A stretch of 64,000 nucleotides of DNA from Candidatus Anaerostipes excrementavium (GTDB lineage: Bacteria; Bacillota; Clostridia; Lachnospirales; Lachnospiraceae): assembly GCA_019114985.1 (NCBI GenBank), contig DXEM01000005.1, positions 1 to 64,000 of the forward strand, given 5' to 3'. The notes beneath the pieces were generated by a model. It ran no database searches. It was given only the letters and a program-made list of their open reading frames with translations, and was not told the DNA's origin. The position numbers were made by a program, and so were the translations under genes. Positions within the stretch are counted from its first letter, which is position 1; each line of letters begins with the position of its first letter. Of this stretch, positions 19,298 through 28,712 are shown piece by piece.

Positions 19298-19474
19298 ATG
19301 TCTAACGTAATCGTTAAAGAAAATGAATCATTAGATAGCGCTCTTCGCAGATTTAAGAGGAACTGTGCAAAAGCAGGGATTCAGCAGGAGATCCGCAAGA
19401 GAGAACATTACGAAAAGCCAAGTGTAAGACGCAAGAAGAAGTCTGAAGCTGCTCGTAAAAGAAAATCAAAATAA
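19298..19474 (+). CDS. rpsU: 30S ribosomal protein S21 (not in supplied ORF track)
   Basis: Manual translation: [58 protein letters not shown]. Confidence 0.96.
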   Translation: MSNVIVKENESLDSALRRFKRNCAKAGIQQEIRKREHYEKPSVRRKKKSEAARKRKSK

Positions 19475-19485
19475 TCATTAACATG

Positions 19486-19524
19486 AAGCATCCTATATCT
19501 TTTCAGGTATAGGATGCTTTTTTT
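19486..19524 (+). terminator. Intrinsic terminator after rpsU
   Basis: AAGCATCCTATA...TATAGGATGCTT followed by TTTTT. Confidence 0.88.
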
Positions 19525-19563
19525 CCGCATATATTAAACCAAATGCCGCCGGGAGGTTTGTAT

Positions 19564-19830
19564 ATGAGGAAGAAGCCAAAAGAAGCGATCGCAAAAGGCC
19601 TTTCACTTCCGCGGGATGTTGTTTTCGGGGATTTCATCATCACCCTGACAGGGAATCAAGAGGTATTTGTGGAAAATTACAGAGGGATCTTGTCCTATGA
19701 TGAGTGCCAAATCTGCGTCCAGGGCAATCATGTCGTGTTAAAGATCTGCGGAAGAAAGCTTGCTATCGATTATTATTCCCAGGAAGTGATGAAGATCAAA
19801 GGGAGAATCGAGCGGCTGGAATATATTTGA
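19564..19830 (+). CDS. yqfC: Sporulation protein YqfC
   Basis: Short YabP/YqfC-like protein immediately upstream of yqfD. ATG at 19564 preferred. Confidence 0.85.
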   Translation: MRKKPKEAIAKGLSLPRDVVFGDFIITLTGNQEVFVENYRGILSYDECQICVQGNHVVLKICGRKLAIDYYSQEVMKIKGRIERLEYI

Positions 19831-19841
19831 AGGAGTAGGAA

Positions 19842-21077
19842 TTGGTAAGGATTTTGCATTTTATCTTTGGCCGCCTCTGCTTTGAGATTACAGGCCAATA
19901 CATAGAGCGTTTTTTGAACCTATGTGCAAAAAACAATGTCGTATTATGGAACTTGATGCCGACAAAACAAGGTTATACTTTTTTTGTTCGGAAGAAATCT
20001 TATGAGGATCTGAAAAATCTGGCGGCGAAAACCAATATAGATCTGAGACTGACCGGCAGATACGGTCTTCCTTATTTTTTAAAGGAACATCGGAAAAGAA
20101 AAGCCTTTTTCTTCTCTGCGGGAATGGCAGTTCTAACGGTATTTTTTTTGAGTCAGTTTGTTTGGGAAATCACGATTTCAGGAAGCGAAGTATATTCGGA
20201 AAGCGATTTGATGAAGTATGTGACCACCAATTTTTATCGGCCGGGGACATGGAAACAGAAGGTAGACTGTGATTTGCTGGAAGAACATTTAAGGGAAGAT
20301 TATGAAGAAATTGCGTGGGTATCCTGCTCTTTGCAAGGAACCAGGCTTCATGTAGAAATCAAAGAAACCTTGGATCGAAAAACGAAACAAAATCCTGCAA
20401 AACCATGTGATATTGTTGCAAATAAGAGCGGGACGATCACGGCTCTTTCTGTGAAAAGCGGAACGCCTCTGGTTTCTGTCGGAGACAAGGTGAAAAAGGG
20501 GAGTACCTTGATTTCCGGGCTGATCTATTATTACAGCGACGATTTTCAGGTCACAGAAACCGATAAAATCAAAGCAGATGGAGAAATTACGATGAAGACA
20601 GAGGAATCTTATAAGGAAACGATTCCGATGGAATACTATGAAAAGGAATTTGAAGAAGGAAAGACCAGGATCAAAAGCATCTATGCCGGCCCTTATGAAT
20701 GGAAGCTGCCATCCAAAGAGGAAGATGACCATGTTGATATTGTAGAAAAAAAGCATCCGCTTAAAATTGGGAAAGCCCTTTATTTTCCGGTAGGGGTTTA
20801 TATGAGAACCTTTCGCCCGTATACAGCAGTAAAAAAGACTTACACCGACAGTCAGGCAGAGAAAAAGCTGGAAAACAGATTGGAGCGTTATATAGAGAAA
20901 AAACAAAAGAAAGGGGTCAGAGTCTTAAAAAAAGACATAAAGTATAAAAGAAAGGGCGGCACTTATATGGCCTACGGAACCATTGTGCAGGAAGAGAAAG
21001 TAGGAAAGATTCGAAGCATTCAGGCCTTGACCAAAAAACAAGAAGAAAAGATCGCGCCAACCACTGCTGCGCCGTAA
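19842..21077 (+). CDS. yqfD: Sporulation protein YqfD
   Basis: Single TM after about 95 aa, VWEITISGSEVYSE, typical yqfC-yqfD-phoH order. Confidence 0.88.
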   Translation: MVRILHFIFGRLCFEITGQYIERFLNLCAKNNVVLWNLMPTKQGYTFFVRKKSYEDLKNLAAKTNIDLRLTGRYGLPYFLKEHRKRKAFFFSAGMAVLTVFFLSQFVWEITISGSEVYSESDLMKYVTTNFYRPGTWKQKVDCDLLEEHLREDYEEIAWVSCSLQGTRLHVEIKETLDRKTKQNPAKPCDIVANKSGTITALSVKSGTPLVSVGDKVKKGSTLISGLIYYYSDDFQVTETDKIKADGEITMKTEESYKETIPMEYYEKEFEEGKTRIKSIYAGPYEWKLPSKEEDDHVDIVEKKHPLKIGKALYFPVGVYMRTFRPYTAVKKTYTDSQAEKKLENRLERYIEKKQKKGVRVLKKDIKYKRKGGTYMAYGTIVQEEKVGKIRSIQALTKKQEEKIAPTTAAP

Positions 21078-21159
21078 AAGGGCAAAGGCGGGATCGCTTT
21101 ACAAAAAGAAAAGCGGATGTTAGAATGATAAAGAATATACAACAAAGGAGCAGCGAAAT

Positions 21160-22161
21160 ATGAATCCGATAGAAATAGAAATGGAATTTCCTGCAGAACA
21201 CGGAGGAAATGTTTTTGGGCAGTTTGATGCCTATATGAAGAAAATGGAACAGACACTGCATGTCAGTCTGATTTTAAGAGACGAACGGCTAAAGGTTATT
21301 GGAGGGCAGAAAGCCGTCCAGAAGGCGGTGTCTGTGATAGAAGAGCTTTTGGAGTTATCCAAGAGAGGAAATGTGATCACGGAGCAGAACGTAAATTATA
21401 GCTTGTCTTTGTCGATGGACGATCAGCCGGCGAATCTGATTGAGCTGGATCAGGATGTGATTTGCCATACGGTTCAGGGGAAACCGGTAAAGCCAAAGAC
21501 TTTGGGGCAGAAGAAGTATATCGAACAGATACAGAAGAAGATGATTACATTCGGAATCGGACCTGCGGGAACCGGAAAGACGTATTTGGCGATGGCGATG
21601 GCAATTACAGCCTTTAAGAGTGATGAAGTCCAGAGAATTATTTTGACAAGGCCGGCAATCGAGGCGGGTGAGAAGCTGGGATTCCTGCCGGGAGATCTTC
21701 AGAGCAAAGTCGATCCGTATCTGCGTCCCTTGTACGATGCTTTATATGAGATCCTCGGAGCAGATGCTTTTATGAAAAATATGGAGAAAGGGCTGATTGA
21801 AGTAGCGCCTCTTGCCTATATGAGAGGACGTACGCTGGATAATGCTTATATTATTTTGGATGAAGCGCAGAATACGACGCCGGCCCAGATGAAGATGTTT
21901 TTAACAAGGATCGGATTTGGATCCAAGGCAATCATAACCGGTGACCTGACACAGAAAGATTTGCCGTTTGACAATGTTTCTGGATTGGAAGAAGCATTAA
22001 AGGTCTTAGAAAAGGTGAAAGATATTGGGATCTGCAGGATGACCAATAAGGACGTGGTTCGTCATCCGCTGGTACAGCAGATTGTTGCCGCTTATGATAA
22101 ATACGAAACCGCCAAAGAATCCAGAAAAAATAAAAAACGGACGAAAGAAAACAAAAGATAG
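21160..22161 (+). CDS. PhoH family ATPase
   Basis: GPAGTGKTYLAMAMAI, TRPAIEAGEKLGFLPGD, ILDEAQNTTPAQMKMFLTR. Confidence 0.95.
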   Translation: MNPIEIEMEFPAEHGGNVFGQFDAYMKKMEQTLHVSLILRDERLKVIGGQKAVQKAVSVIEELLELSKRGNVITEQNVNYSLSLSMDDQPANLIELDQDVICHTVQGKPVKPKTLGQKKYIEQIQKKMITFGIGPAGTGKTYLAMAMAITAFKSDEVQRIILTRPAIEAGEKLGFLPGDLQSKVDPYLRPLYDALYEILGADAFMKNMEKGLIEVAPLAYMRGRTLDNAYIILDEAQNTTPAQMKMFLTRIGFGSKAIITGDLTQKDLPFDNVSGLEEALKVLEKVKDIGICRMTNKDVVRHPLVQQIVAAYDKYETAKESRKNKKRTKENKR

Positions 22162-22168
22162 GTAGATT

Positions 22169-22681
22169 ATGAGTATTATAATTGAAAACGAATACAAAGA
22201 TACAATTGATATCCCATATCAGAAGATTGCAGAGGAAGTGATAGAGGCGTCCATCGACTATGAAGGATGCCCTTATGAATGTGAAGTCAATCTTCTTCTG
22301 ACAGATAACGAAGGGATCCATGCGATCAACAGAGAACAGCGGCAGATCGACCGCCCGACCGACGTGCTGTCTTTTCCGATGGCAGAGTATGGAAAGCCGG
22401 GAGATTTTTCTCATTTGGAAGAAGATCCGATGGCTTTTGACCCGGATAACGGCGAGTTTTTGGCAGGGGATATTGTGATTTCCATGGACAAAGTCAAAGA
22501 ACAGGCCGAAGCCTATGGGCACAGCAGGGAAAGGGAATTTGCCTTTTTGATTGCTCACAGCATGCTTCATTTGTTCGGCTATGATCATATGGAAGAAGAG
22601 GAACGGAAAATAATGGAGAAAAGGCAGGAAGAGATTCTGACAAAGACAAAGTACACAAGAGATGAAAGAGGTACCATATGA
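22169..22681 (+). CDS. ybeY: Endoribonuclease YbeY (rRNA maturation)
   Basis: RPTDVLSFPM, GDIVISMDK, HSMLHLFGYDH zinc motif. Confidence 0.95.
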   Translation: MSIIIENEYKDTIDIPYQKIAEEVIEASIDYEGCPYECEVNLLLTDNEGIHAINREQRQIDRPTDVLSFPMAEYGKPGDFSHLEEDPMAFDPDNGEFLAGDIVISMDKVKEQAEAYGHSREREFAFLIAHSMLHLFGYDHMEEEERKIMEKRQEEILTKTKYTRDERGTI

Positions 22682-24318
22682 AGAAAAGGAATTCATTTTT
22701 AGTGCAGGGGATGATCTTGGCCAGCGCCTCGATCATCTGCAGAATCATAGGGCTTTTGTATCGAAGTCCTCTCTTTGACATTATAGGACAGGCCGGGGTT
22801 GGATATTACAGTGTTGCCTACAACATTTATAATATTATTCTTTTGATATCGTCATTTAGTATTCCTCTGGCGGTATCCAAATCCGTCTCCGCCAGGCTTG
22901 CGAAGCGGGAATATGTGAATGCCCAGAGGATATTTTACGGTGCCTTGATTTATGCAGCTGTGGTGGGAGGAATTGCTTCTCTCGTCGCATGGTTTGGCGC
23001 GCCGTATTTTGTCGGAACACAAAAAGGTGCGGAACTTGCGCTGCGCTGTATTTCACCGACGATCTTTTTCTCTGCGATTCTCGGTGTACTGCGAGGATAT
23101 TTTCAGGGGCATAATACCATGGTGCCGACCTCTGTTTCTCAGATTATAGAACAGATTTTGAATGCGATTTTCAGTATTTTGATGGCTTATGTATTGATTC
23201 TTCCGTTTTTGCCCTCTGACAGTATTACCTATCAGATTGCCAGTCGCGGAGCTGCGGGAAGCGCCCTTGGAACAGAGATTGGCGTAATTACCGGACTGAT
23301 TTTCTGTATGGCGATTTATAAGATGTATCAGCCTAGAGTCAAGATTCAGATGCGCCATGATCGGACAAAGTATATCGAGTCTTATCGGAATATTTTAAAG
23401 ATCCTTTTGATGACGATTACGCCGGTTATTTTAAGTACGGCGATTTATAATTGCTGTCCGACAATCGATATGACATTATTTAGCTCCATTTTGGTAGATA
23501 AAGGCATGCCTTCCTTTGATGTATCCAAGTTATACGGTGTGTTTTCCGGACAATATAATACTTTGATCAATGTCCCGCTTGCTATGGCGTCTGCTTTGAC
23601 CAGCGCAGTCATTCCAAATGTTTCGGCGGCATACGCACTGGGAGATAAAGAGCGGATGAATGATAATATACAAATGGTCATTAAGATTACGATGATGATC
23701 GCTATCCCTTGCGCAGTAGGACTTGGCGTATTAAACGTACCGATCAATGGATTAATCTTCGGTGTCAAAAATGGAGTGGGCCTGGGTGCAGGACTTCTTC
23801 GTGCAGGCGCTGTTTCTGTTGTGTTTACCTGCATGTCCACCGTATCCAACGGAATCCTGCAGGGAATGGATAAAATGCGGGTACCGATCTGGCATGCGGC
23901 GATTTCTGTTGTCGTAAATATTGTGGTGCTGTATTTTGCACTGACTTACACAGAGATCAATACCTACGGACTGGTTCTTGCTACGACAGCGTTCTCCATC
24001 GTTATGAGCCTTTTAAATGCTTTATCCATCCGCAAATACAGCGGATATAAACAGGAGCTGGTAAAGACATTCCTGAAACCTTTTGTGGCTGCAGCTCTTA
24101 TGGGTGTTGTCGTAGGACTTATCCAGTTTGGCATTATGAAAGTGCTCCCGCTTGGCAGAATCGCTTTTACGATTTGCTTGGTTATTGCGATTCCGGTAGG
24201 AGTTTTGGTATACTTTGCGGCGATTATCGGCATGAAGGTCTTTACGGAAGAAGAACTGCAAAATGTTCCGAAAGGCGGGCTTATCATCAAATTGGCAAAG
24301 AAACTGCATTTATTATAA
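22678..24318 (+). CDS. Polysaccharide biosynthesis/MATE-like flippase (SpoVB/MurJ type)
   Basis: Polytopic 546-aa protein, SIICRIIGLLYRSPLFDIIG and RGYFQGHNTMVPTSVSQI motifs. Confidence 0.88.
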   Translation: MKKRNSFLVQGMILASASIICRIIGLLYRSPLFDIIGQAGVGYYSVAYNIYNIILLISSFSIPLAVSKSVSARLAKREYVNAQRIFYGALIYAAVVGGIASLVAWFGAPYFVGTQKGAELALRCISPTIFFSAILGVLRGYFQGHNTMVPTSVSQIIEQILNAIFSILMAYVLILPFLPSDSITYQIASRGAAGSALGTEIGVITGLIFCMAIYKMYQPRVKIQMRHDRTKYIESYRNILKILLMTITPVILSTAIYNCCPTIDMTLFSSILVDKGMPSFDVSKLYGVFSGQYNTLINVPLAMASALTSAVIPNVSAAYALGDKERMNDNIQMVIKITMMIAIPCAVGLGVLNVPINGLIFGVKNGVGLGAGLLRAGAVSVVFTCMSTVSNGILQGMDKMRVPIWHAAISVVVNIVVLYFALTYTEINTYGLVLATTAFSIVMSLLNALSIRKYSGYKQELVKTFLKPFVAAALMGVVVGLIQFGIMKVLPLGRIAFTICLVIAIPVGVLVYFAAIIGMKVFTEEELQNVPKGGLIIKLAKKLHLL

Positions 24319-24417
24319 ATGCAGCGTGACAGCTGTTTTCATCTATGAAAAAATAAATGACAAAAAATCGAATATTTTTGAAATTATGGGAAACACTTTA
24401 GCCAAAGGAGTGTTGCT

Positions 24418-24783
24418 ATGATGAACAAAGTGAATCGATTTTTATTCGTCTATATGATAGTGATTACGGCTCTGTGCGGATATATGTGCTATGCGGCCTT
24501 TTATAAGCAAGATAAAGAGAAAGTGATTCATCAGGTACAGTCGACGGCTGCAAAAAAAGAGAAAGAAAAGGCCAGTACCGCAGCGCAGATCAAGATTACT
24601 TATGGACTTGCAATTAAGGAAGGAAATCTTGTTGTCATCAATAATCAAACCAAAGAGGTTTTCGAGTATACAGATATGAAAGAAGAAGATTTGCCGAAAG
24701 ATGTCTTGCAGATGCTTCAGAAAAAAGAAGTGTTCGAGAGCCGGGAGGAAGTGTATTATTTTCTTGAATCTTACAGCAGTTAG
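24418..24783 (+). CDS. Small single-pass membrane protein, C-terminus weakly BofC-like
   Basis: 121 aa, N-terminal TM. RBS GGAG at 24408. Family tentative. Confidence 0.55.
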   Translation: MMNKVNRFLFVYMIVITALCGYMCYAAFYKQDKEKVIHQVQSTAAKKEKEKASTAAQIKITYGLAIKEGNLVVINNQTKEVFEYTDMKEEDLPKDVLQMLQKKEVFESREEVYYFLESYSS

Positions 24784-24819
24784 CCGTATGATAAGTACGA
24801 ATGAAAATGGGAGATAAGT

Positions 24820-26028
24820 ATGAAATATGACGTGATTGTCGCAGGAGGCGGTCCATCCGGAATGATGGCTGCAATCACAGCGGCGGAGAATGGTAAGAAA
24901 GTCCTGCTTTTGGAGCGGATGGAAAAGCTGGGCAAAAAAATCCTGGCCACAGGAAACGGCAGATGCAATCTGACGAACCGTTATCTGGACGAGCATTGTT
25001 ACCGAGGAGAACAGCCGGGATTTCCTTATAGATTGTTAGAGCGATTTGGGGCGGCGGAGCTGATTCGGTTCTTTGAATCGCTGGGAATGTTAATGACGGA
25101 GATTCAGGGATATTATTATCCGGCATCTTTGCAGGCCTCAACGGTGGCTGAGGTATTGATCGGAAAGATCAGGACACTTCCGATTGATGTGGTGACAGGG
25201 ATTGAAGTAGAAAAAGCAGAGAAACGAAACGATCAATTTCGTGTCTATGGAAATCAAAGATGGTATGAAGGAAAGAATCTGATCCTTGCAGCCGGCGGCA
25301 AAGCACAGGAAAAGCTCGGAAGCAACGGAAGCGGATACCGTCTGGCAAAAGGATTCCATCATCGGATCACAGATACCTTTCCGGCGTTGGTTGCTCTGGA
25401 GGGGAAGGGAAATTATTTTCCTCAAATTGCTGGGGTACGGAATGTCTGCCGCGTAACAGTCTATGCAAACCGTGAAAAAATTGCCGCAGAAAAAGGAGAA
25501 GTGCAGTTTACGAAATATGGAATTTCAGGAATTCCGATTTTTCAGATCAGCCGATATGCCATCGATGCTCTTCGGAGAAAGAAAAAAGTTTCCATTGTCT
25601 TGGATCTAATGCCGGATATGTTGACTTTGAAAGAGACGGCAGAAGAATTTCGGTCATCTTGCGGATACAAAAATACCGAAGAATTCTTTCAAGGATTTTT
25701 GAACCAAAAGCTGGTTCGTGGGATTTTAAAACGATTGGGAATTCAGCCGGAAGTACCGATTCGAAAATTGCCGGAGAAAGACTTTCGCAGGATTCTTCGC
25801 ATGATCCGAAAATTTGAGGTCGAGATCTCCGGATACAAAGGGTATGATATGGCGCAGATCACGGCAGGAGGCGTATCGACCAAAGAGATCATTCCGGAAA
25901 CGCTGGAATCCAAATGGCTGCGTGGGCTTTATATCGTAGGTGAATTGCTGGACGTAGACGGTACCTGCGGAGGATACAACCTTCAGTGGGCATTCACTTC
26001 CGGGTACATTGCAGGAAAACAGATATAA
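24820..26028 (+). CDS. NAD(P)/FAD-dependent oxidoreductase (HI0933 family)
   Basis: VAGGGPSGMMAAITAAENG, NGRCNLTN, GGYNLQWAFTSGYIAG. Confidence 0.92.
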   Translation: MKYDVIVAGGGPSGMMAAITAAENGKKVLLLERMEKLGKKILATGNGRCNLTNRYLDEHCYRGEQPGFPYRLLERFGAAELIRFFESLGMLMTEIQGYYYPASLQASTVAEVLIGKIRTLPIDVVTGIEVEKAEKRNDQFRVYGNQRWYEGKNLILAAGGKAQEKLGSNGSGYRLAKGFHHRITDTFPALVALEGKGNYFPQIAGVRNVCRVTVYANREKIAAEKGEVQFTKYGISGIPIFQISRYAIDALRRKKKVSIVLDLMPDMLTLKETAEEFRSSCGYKNTEEFFQGFLNQKLVRGILKRLGIQPEVPIRKLPEKDFRRILRMIRKFEVEISGYKGYDMAQITAGGVSTKEIIPETLESKWLRGLYIVGELLDVDGTCGGYNLQWAFTSGYIAGKQI

Positions 26029-26054
26029 AAAATAACAGAATCATATAGATTAGG

Positions 26055-26082
26055 AAAAAGACGCTTGTAAGGCGTCTTTTTT
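26055..26082 (+). terminator. Intrinsic terminator
   Basis: AAAAAGACGC-TTGTAAG-GCGTCTTTTTT. Confidence 0.85.
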
Positions 26083-26149
26083 GTTATGGATCGGATAGAC
26101 CTTATTGAGAGAGAAAAGTGAGCAGTTAGTGACAACTTAGGAAATTATT

Positions 26150-26289
26150 AATACTTATGATGGAAATAAGAATATCTGTGATACAACACAAAAAGTCGAT
26201 AAAAACGTATGAATTATCAATATATAAGAAAATGTGGAAACGGAGATCAAAAACAGTAAATTTTTAAACAATTATAAACGTAATATAAT
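26150..26289 (+). promoter_or_regulatory. Shared promoter architecture, copy A (upstream of racemase-family gene)
   Basis: AATACTTAT-N7-ATAAG dyad at 26150, TATAAGAAAA at 26223, GGAAACGGAGATCAA at 26236, TATAAT at 26284. Same order and spacing as copy B. Confidence 0.65.
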
Positions 26290-26318
26290 AAGTTCAAAAG
26301 AAAAAAGGAGGAAGAACA

Positions 26319-27383
26319 ATGAGTTTCAAAAGAGTCATTAATTGCGTTGAGACCCATGACGGTGAACCAATGCGAGTTGTTACAGGTGGTATCGGACATA
26401 TTCCTGGTAACAGCGTGTATGAGATGGAAGAGTATTTAAGAAAAAACAACGATGGACTTCGTAAGTTCCTGCTCAGAGAACCAAGAGGATATCCGCCGCT
26501 TTGTTGTAATATCTTAGTTCCGCCAAAACATCCGGATGCAGCTGCAGGGTTTATTATTATGGAGCAGGTAGAGTATCCGATGATGTCTGGAGGAAATACG
26601 ATTTCCGTTGCAACAGTTTTACTGGAGACAGGAATTATTCCGATGCAGGAGCCGTATACAGAGTTCAATCTTGAGGCGCCGGCAGGATTGATCGGAATTA
26701 AAGCGAAATGTGAAAATGGAAAAGTTACAGAGGTAACATTTAAGAATCTGCCGGCATTTGCGGTTTACACAGACAAAGAAATTGAAGTACCGCATATCGG
26801 ACATGGTGTGGAAAAAGTAAAAGTTGATGTTGCATGGGGCGGTATGTTTTACGTAATGGCGGATGTCAGACAGTTCCCATGGATAGAACTGACACCAGAT
26901 ATGGGACGTGAAATTACACGTGTATCATCATTAATACTGAAAGCAGCACAAGATCAGTTAGAAGTAAGCCATCCGGATTATCCAGGGGTGGGGATTACAA
27001 TTTCTCAATTGTTCGGACCAACGGATGATCCTAACGCAGATATTAGAAATGCCGTTACGGTTGCAAGCGGGGAAGTAGATTTCGATAATCCGTCAACATG
27101 GATCGGTGCACTGGATCGTTGTCCATGCGGAACAGGAACATGTGCAAGAATGGCAGCTATGTATGCAAAAGGAGAACTGAAACTGAATGAAACATTCCGT
27201 CATCAGGGACTTCTTGGGGTTGTCTATAAAGGCCATCTGATCGAAGAAACCACAGTGGCAGGATACAAAGCAGTTGTGCCTACCATTGCGGGAGAATCCT
27301 GGATTTATGGATTTAATAATTTGGTATTAGATTCAACAGATCCATTCACAGAAGGATATACAATCGGGGATATCTGGGCATAA
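26319..27383 (+). CDS. Proline racemase superfamily enzyme (candidate trans-3-hydroxyproline dehydratase/epimerase-like)
   Basis: MMSGGNTISVATVLLETG (Ser at the first catalytic Cys position) and DRCPCGTGTCARMA (second Cys kept). Confidence 0.85.
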   Translation: MSFKRVINCVETHDGEPMRVVTGGIGHIPGNSVYEMEEYLRKNNDGLRKFLLREPRGYPPLCCNILVPPKHPDAAAGFIIMEQVEYPMMSGGNTISVATVLLETGIIPMQEPYTEFNLEAPAGLIGIKAKCENGKVTEVTFKNLPAFAVYTDKEIEVPHIGHGVEKVKVDVAWGGMFYVMADVRQFPWIELTPDMGREITRVSSLILKAAQDQLEVSHPDYPGVGITISQLFGPTDDPNADIRNAVTVASGEVDFDNPSTWIGALDRCPCGTGTCARMAAMYAKGELKLNETFRHQGLLGVVYKGHLIEETTVAGYKAVVPTIAGESWIYGFNNLVLDSTDPFTEGYTIGDIWA

Positions 27384-27405
27384 TCAGATATATGAAAAGT
27401 AATAC

Positions 27406-27446
27406 AAAGCCTATTTTATCAGTGAATCTAATAAAATAGGCTTTTT
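27406..27446 (+). terminator. Intrinsic terminator after racemase-family gene
   Basis: AAAGCCTATTTTAT...ATAAAATAGGCTTTTT. Confidence 0.88.
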
Positions 27447-27521
27447 GTTTGATCATCAAATTTCATTAATTCTGAAATCCATTTCTTTAATAAGAACATA
27501 TTTTATAGATCGAAAAAACAC

Positions 27522-28298
27522 TTATCTGGCATATCCGAGCAGCCCTGATAGTTTCTTGCAAGAATCCATAAGAATTTTGCTGATATTATTTTCTTCTTCT
27601 TTCGTAAGACTTGATCCGCTAATACTGATGGATCCAATAGGTTTGTTCGTATAATCCATGATAACTGAGCCAACACAAAATACGTGATACTCATTTTCTT
27701 CGATATCTAATGCATAACCTCGCTGTCGTGTTAAGCCCATATCCTGCAGGAAGGATTGAATATCTGTCAACGTATGTTCGGTAAGTGGCTGAATGTTCAT
27801 TTGTTCCCATTTTTCGATAATTGTACCATTTGGATAAGTCGATAAAAGTGCTTTTCCAGCACTGGTACTGTATAACGGAGAACGATATCCGACACTTGTG
27901 TAGACAGAGAAGGAAAGAGATTCTTTTCCAACACTTTGCAGACAGAGCAATTGGTTATTGTCTTCAACAGAGAATTGGGCAATCCGACCGGTTTGGCTGT
28001 TTAAATCAACAAGTGTTGAGTTTATCAATGATAGACGATCTATATTTTGAAGTGCATTAAGGCCGACTTCATATGTTTTCATAGTTAATGAAAATTCGTT
28101 TGTTTTTTCGTTTTTAACAATATACCCATTTCTTTCCAATGTATAGAGTAAACGAGAAAGAGAAGCTTTATTCACTTTTATTTCCCGATTCAAATCAGCA
28201 AGATTTATTGTGTTGACTCGTCCAAGTGTTTCCAAAATATGCAATGCACGATCAACAGCTTGTATTGTCTCGAATTTTGTTTCCTGCGCCATAGGCAC
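27522..28298 (-). CDS. IclR-family transcriptional regulator
   Basis: N-terminal wHTH (AVDRALHILETLGR...LSRLLYTLERNGYI) and IclR effector domain (GYRSPLYSTSAGKALLS). Confidence 0.92.
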   Translation of the reverse strand: MPMAQETKFETIQAVDRALHILETLGRVNTINLADLNREIKVNKASLSRLLYTLERNGYIVKNEKTNEFSLTMKTYEVGLNALQNIDRLSLINSTLVDLNSQTGRIAQFSVEDNNQLLCLQSVGKESLSFSVYTSVGYRSPLYSTSAGKALLSTYPNGTIIEKWEQMNIQPLTEHTLTDIQSFLQDMGLTRQRGYALDIEENEYHVFCVGSVIMDYTNKPIGSISISGSSLTKEEENNISKILMDSCKKLSGLLGYAR

Positions 28299-28313
28299 CT
28301 CCTAAAAATGATA

Positions 28314-28471
28314 TATTTGTTTCACTATTTGTATTATATAAAAAAATAGTGCTTTTTCAAATAAAAAATGAAACAAAAAATGAAAAAAGTTGTTGAAATA
28401 TAAAATAAAATCTGATAATATGAAACTATAAAGAAAAAAGTGAAACAAAAATAAAAAAAGAGAAACAAAAA
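28314..28471. promoter_or_regulatory. Intergenic regulatory region with repeated GTGAAACAAAAAT-like motifs (candidate IclR operators)
   Basis: Copies: GTGAAACAAATA (minus, 28325-28314), ATGAAACAAAAAA (28368-28380), GTGAAACAAAAAT (28440-28452), GAGAAACAAAAAG (about 28460-28472). Confidence 0.55.
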
Positions 28472-28481
28472 GAGGAAGAAA

Positions 28482-28694
28482 ATGGCAAAAGCAAAAGCAG
28501 TTGCGGACACAAGTCTTTGTAAAGGGTGCCGATTATGTGTAGGCGCATGTCCGGTAAAAGCAATCGAACCGCTTACAGAGATTAATAAAAAAGGGTATGA
28601 GATTATCAGAATTAACGAGGAGAAGTGTATAGGGTGTGGGTGCTGCTATAGAATTTGTCCAGATTATGTATTCACAATTAACACATTAGAGTAA
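28482..28694 (+). CDS. 2-oxoacid:ferredoxin oxidoreductase delta subunit (2x[4Fe-4S] ferredoxin)
   Basis: CKGCRLCVGACP and CIGCGCCYRICP. Confidence 0.9.
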   Translation: MAKAKAVADTSLCKGCRLCVGACPVKAIEPLTEINKKGYEIIRINEEKCIGCGCCYRICPDYVFTINTLE

Positions 28695-28712
28695 AAGCAG
28701 GAGGAAAAAAGC

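Noticed and set aside
20289-20906. 205-aa minus-strand ORF
   Set aside because: Antisense to yqfD with an F/C/R-rich, shadow-like sequence.
21932-22696. 254-aa minus-strand ORF
   Set aside because: Antisense to phoH and ybeY, which have clear family motifs. Composition (rich in F, H, C) is typical of an antisense shadow.
28300-28480. Low-complexity A-rich DNA as mere AT bias
   Set aside because: Partly rejected as noise: the repeated GAAAC core is more specific than A-richness, so it is kept as a finding with limited confidence.
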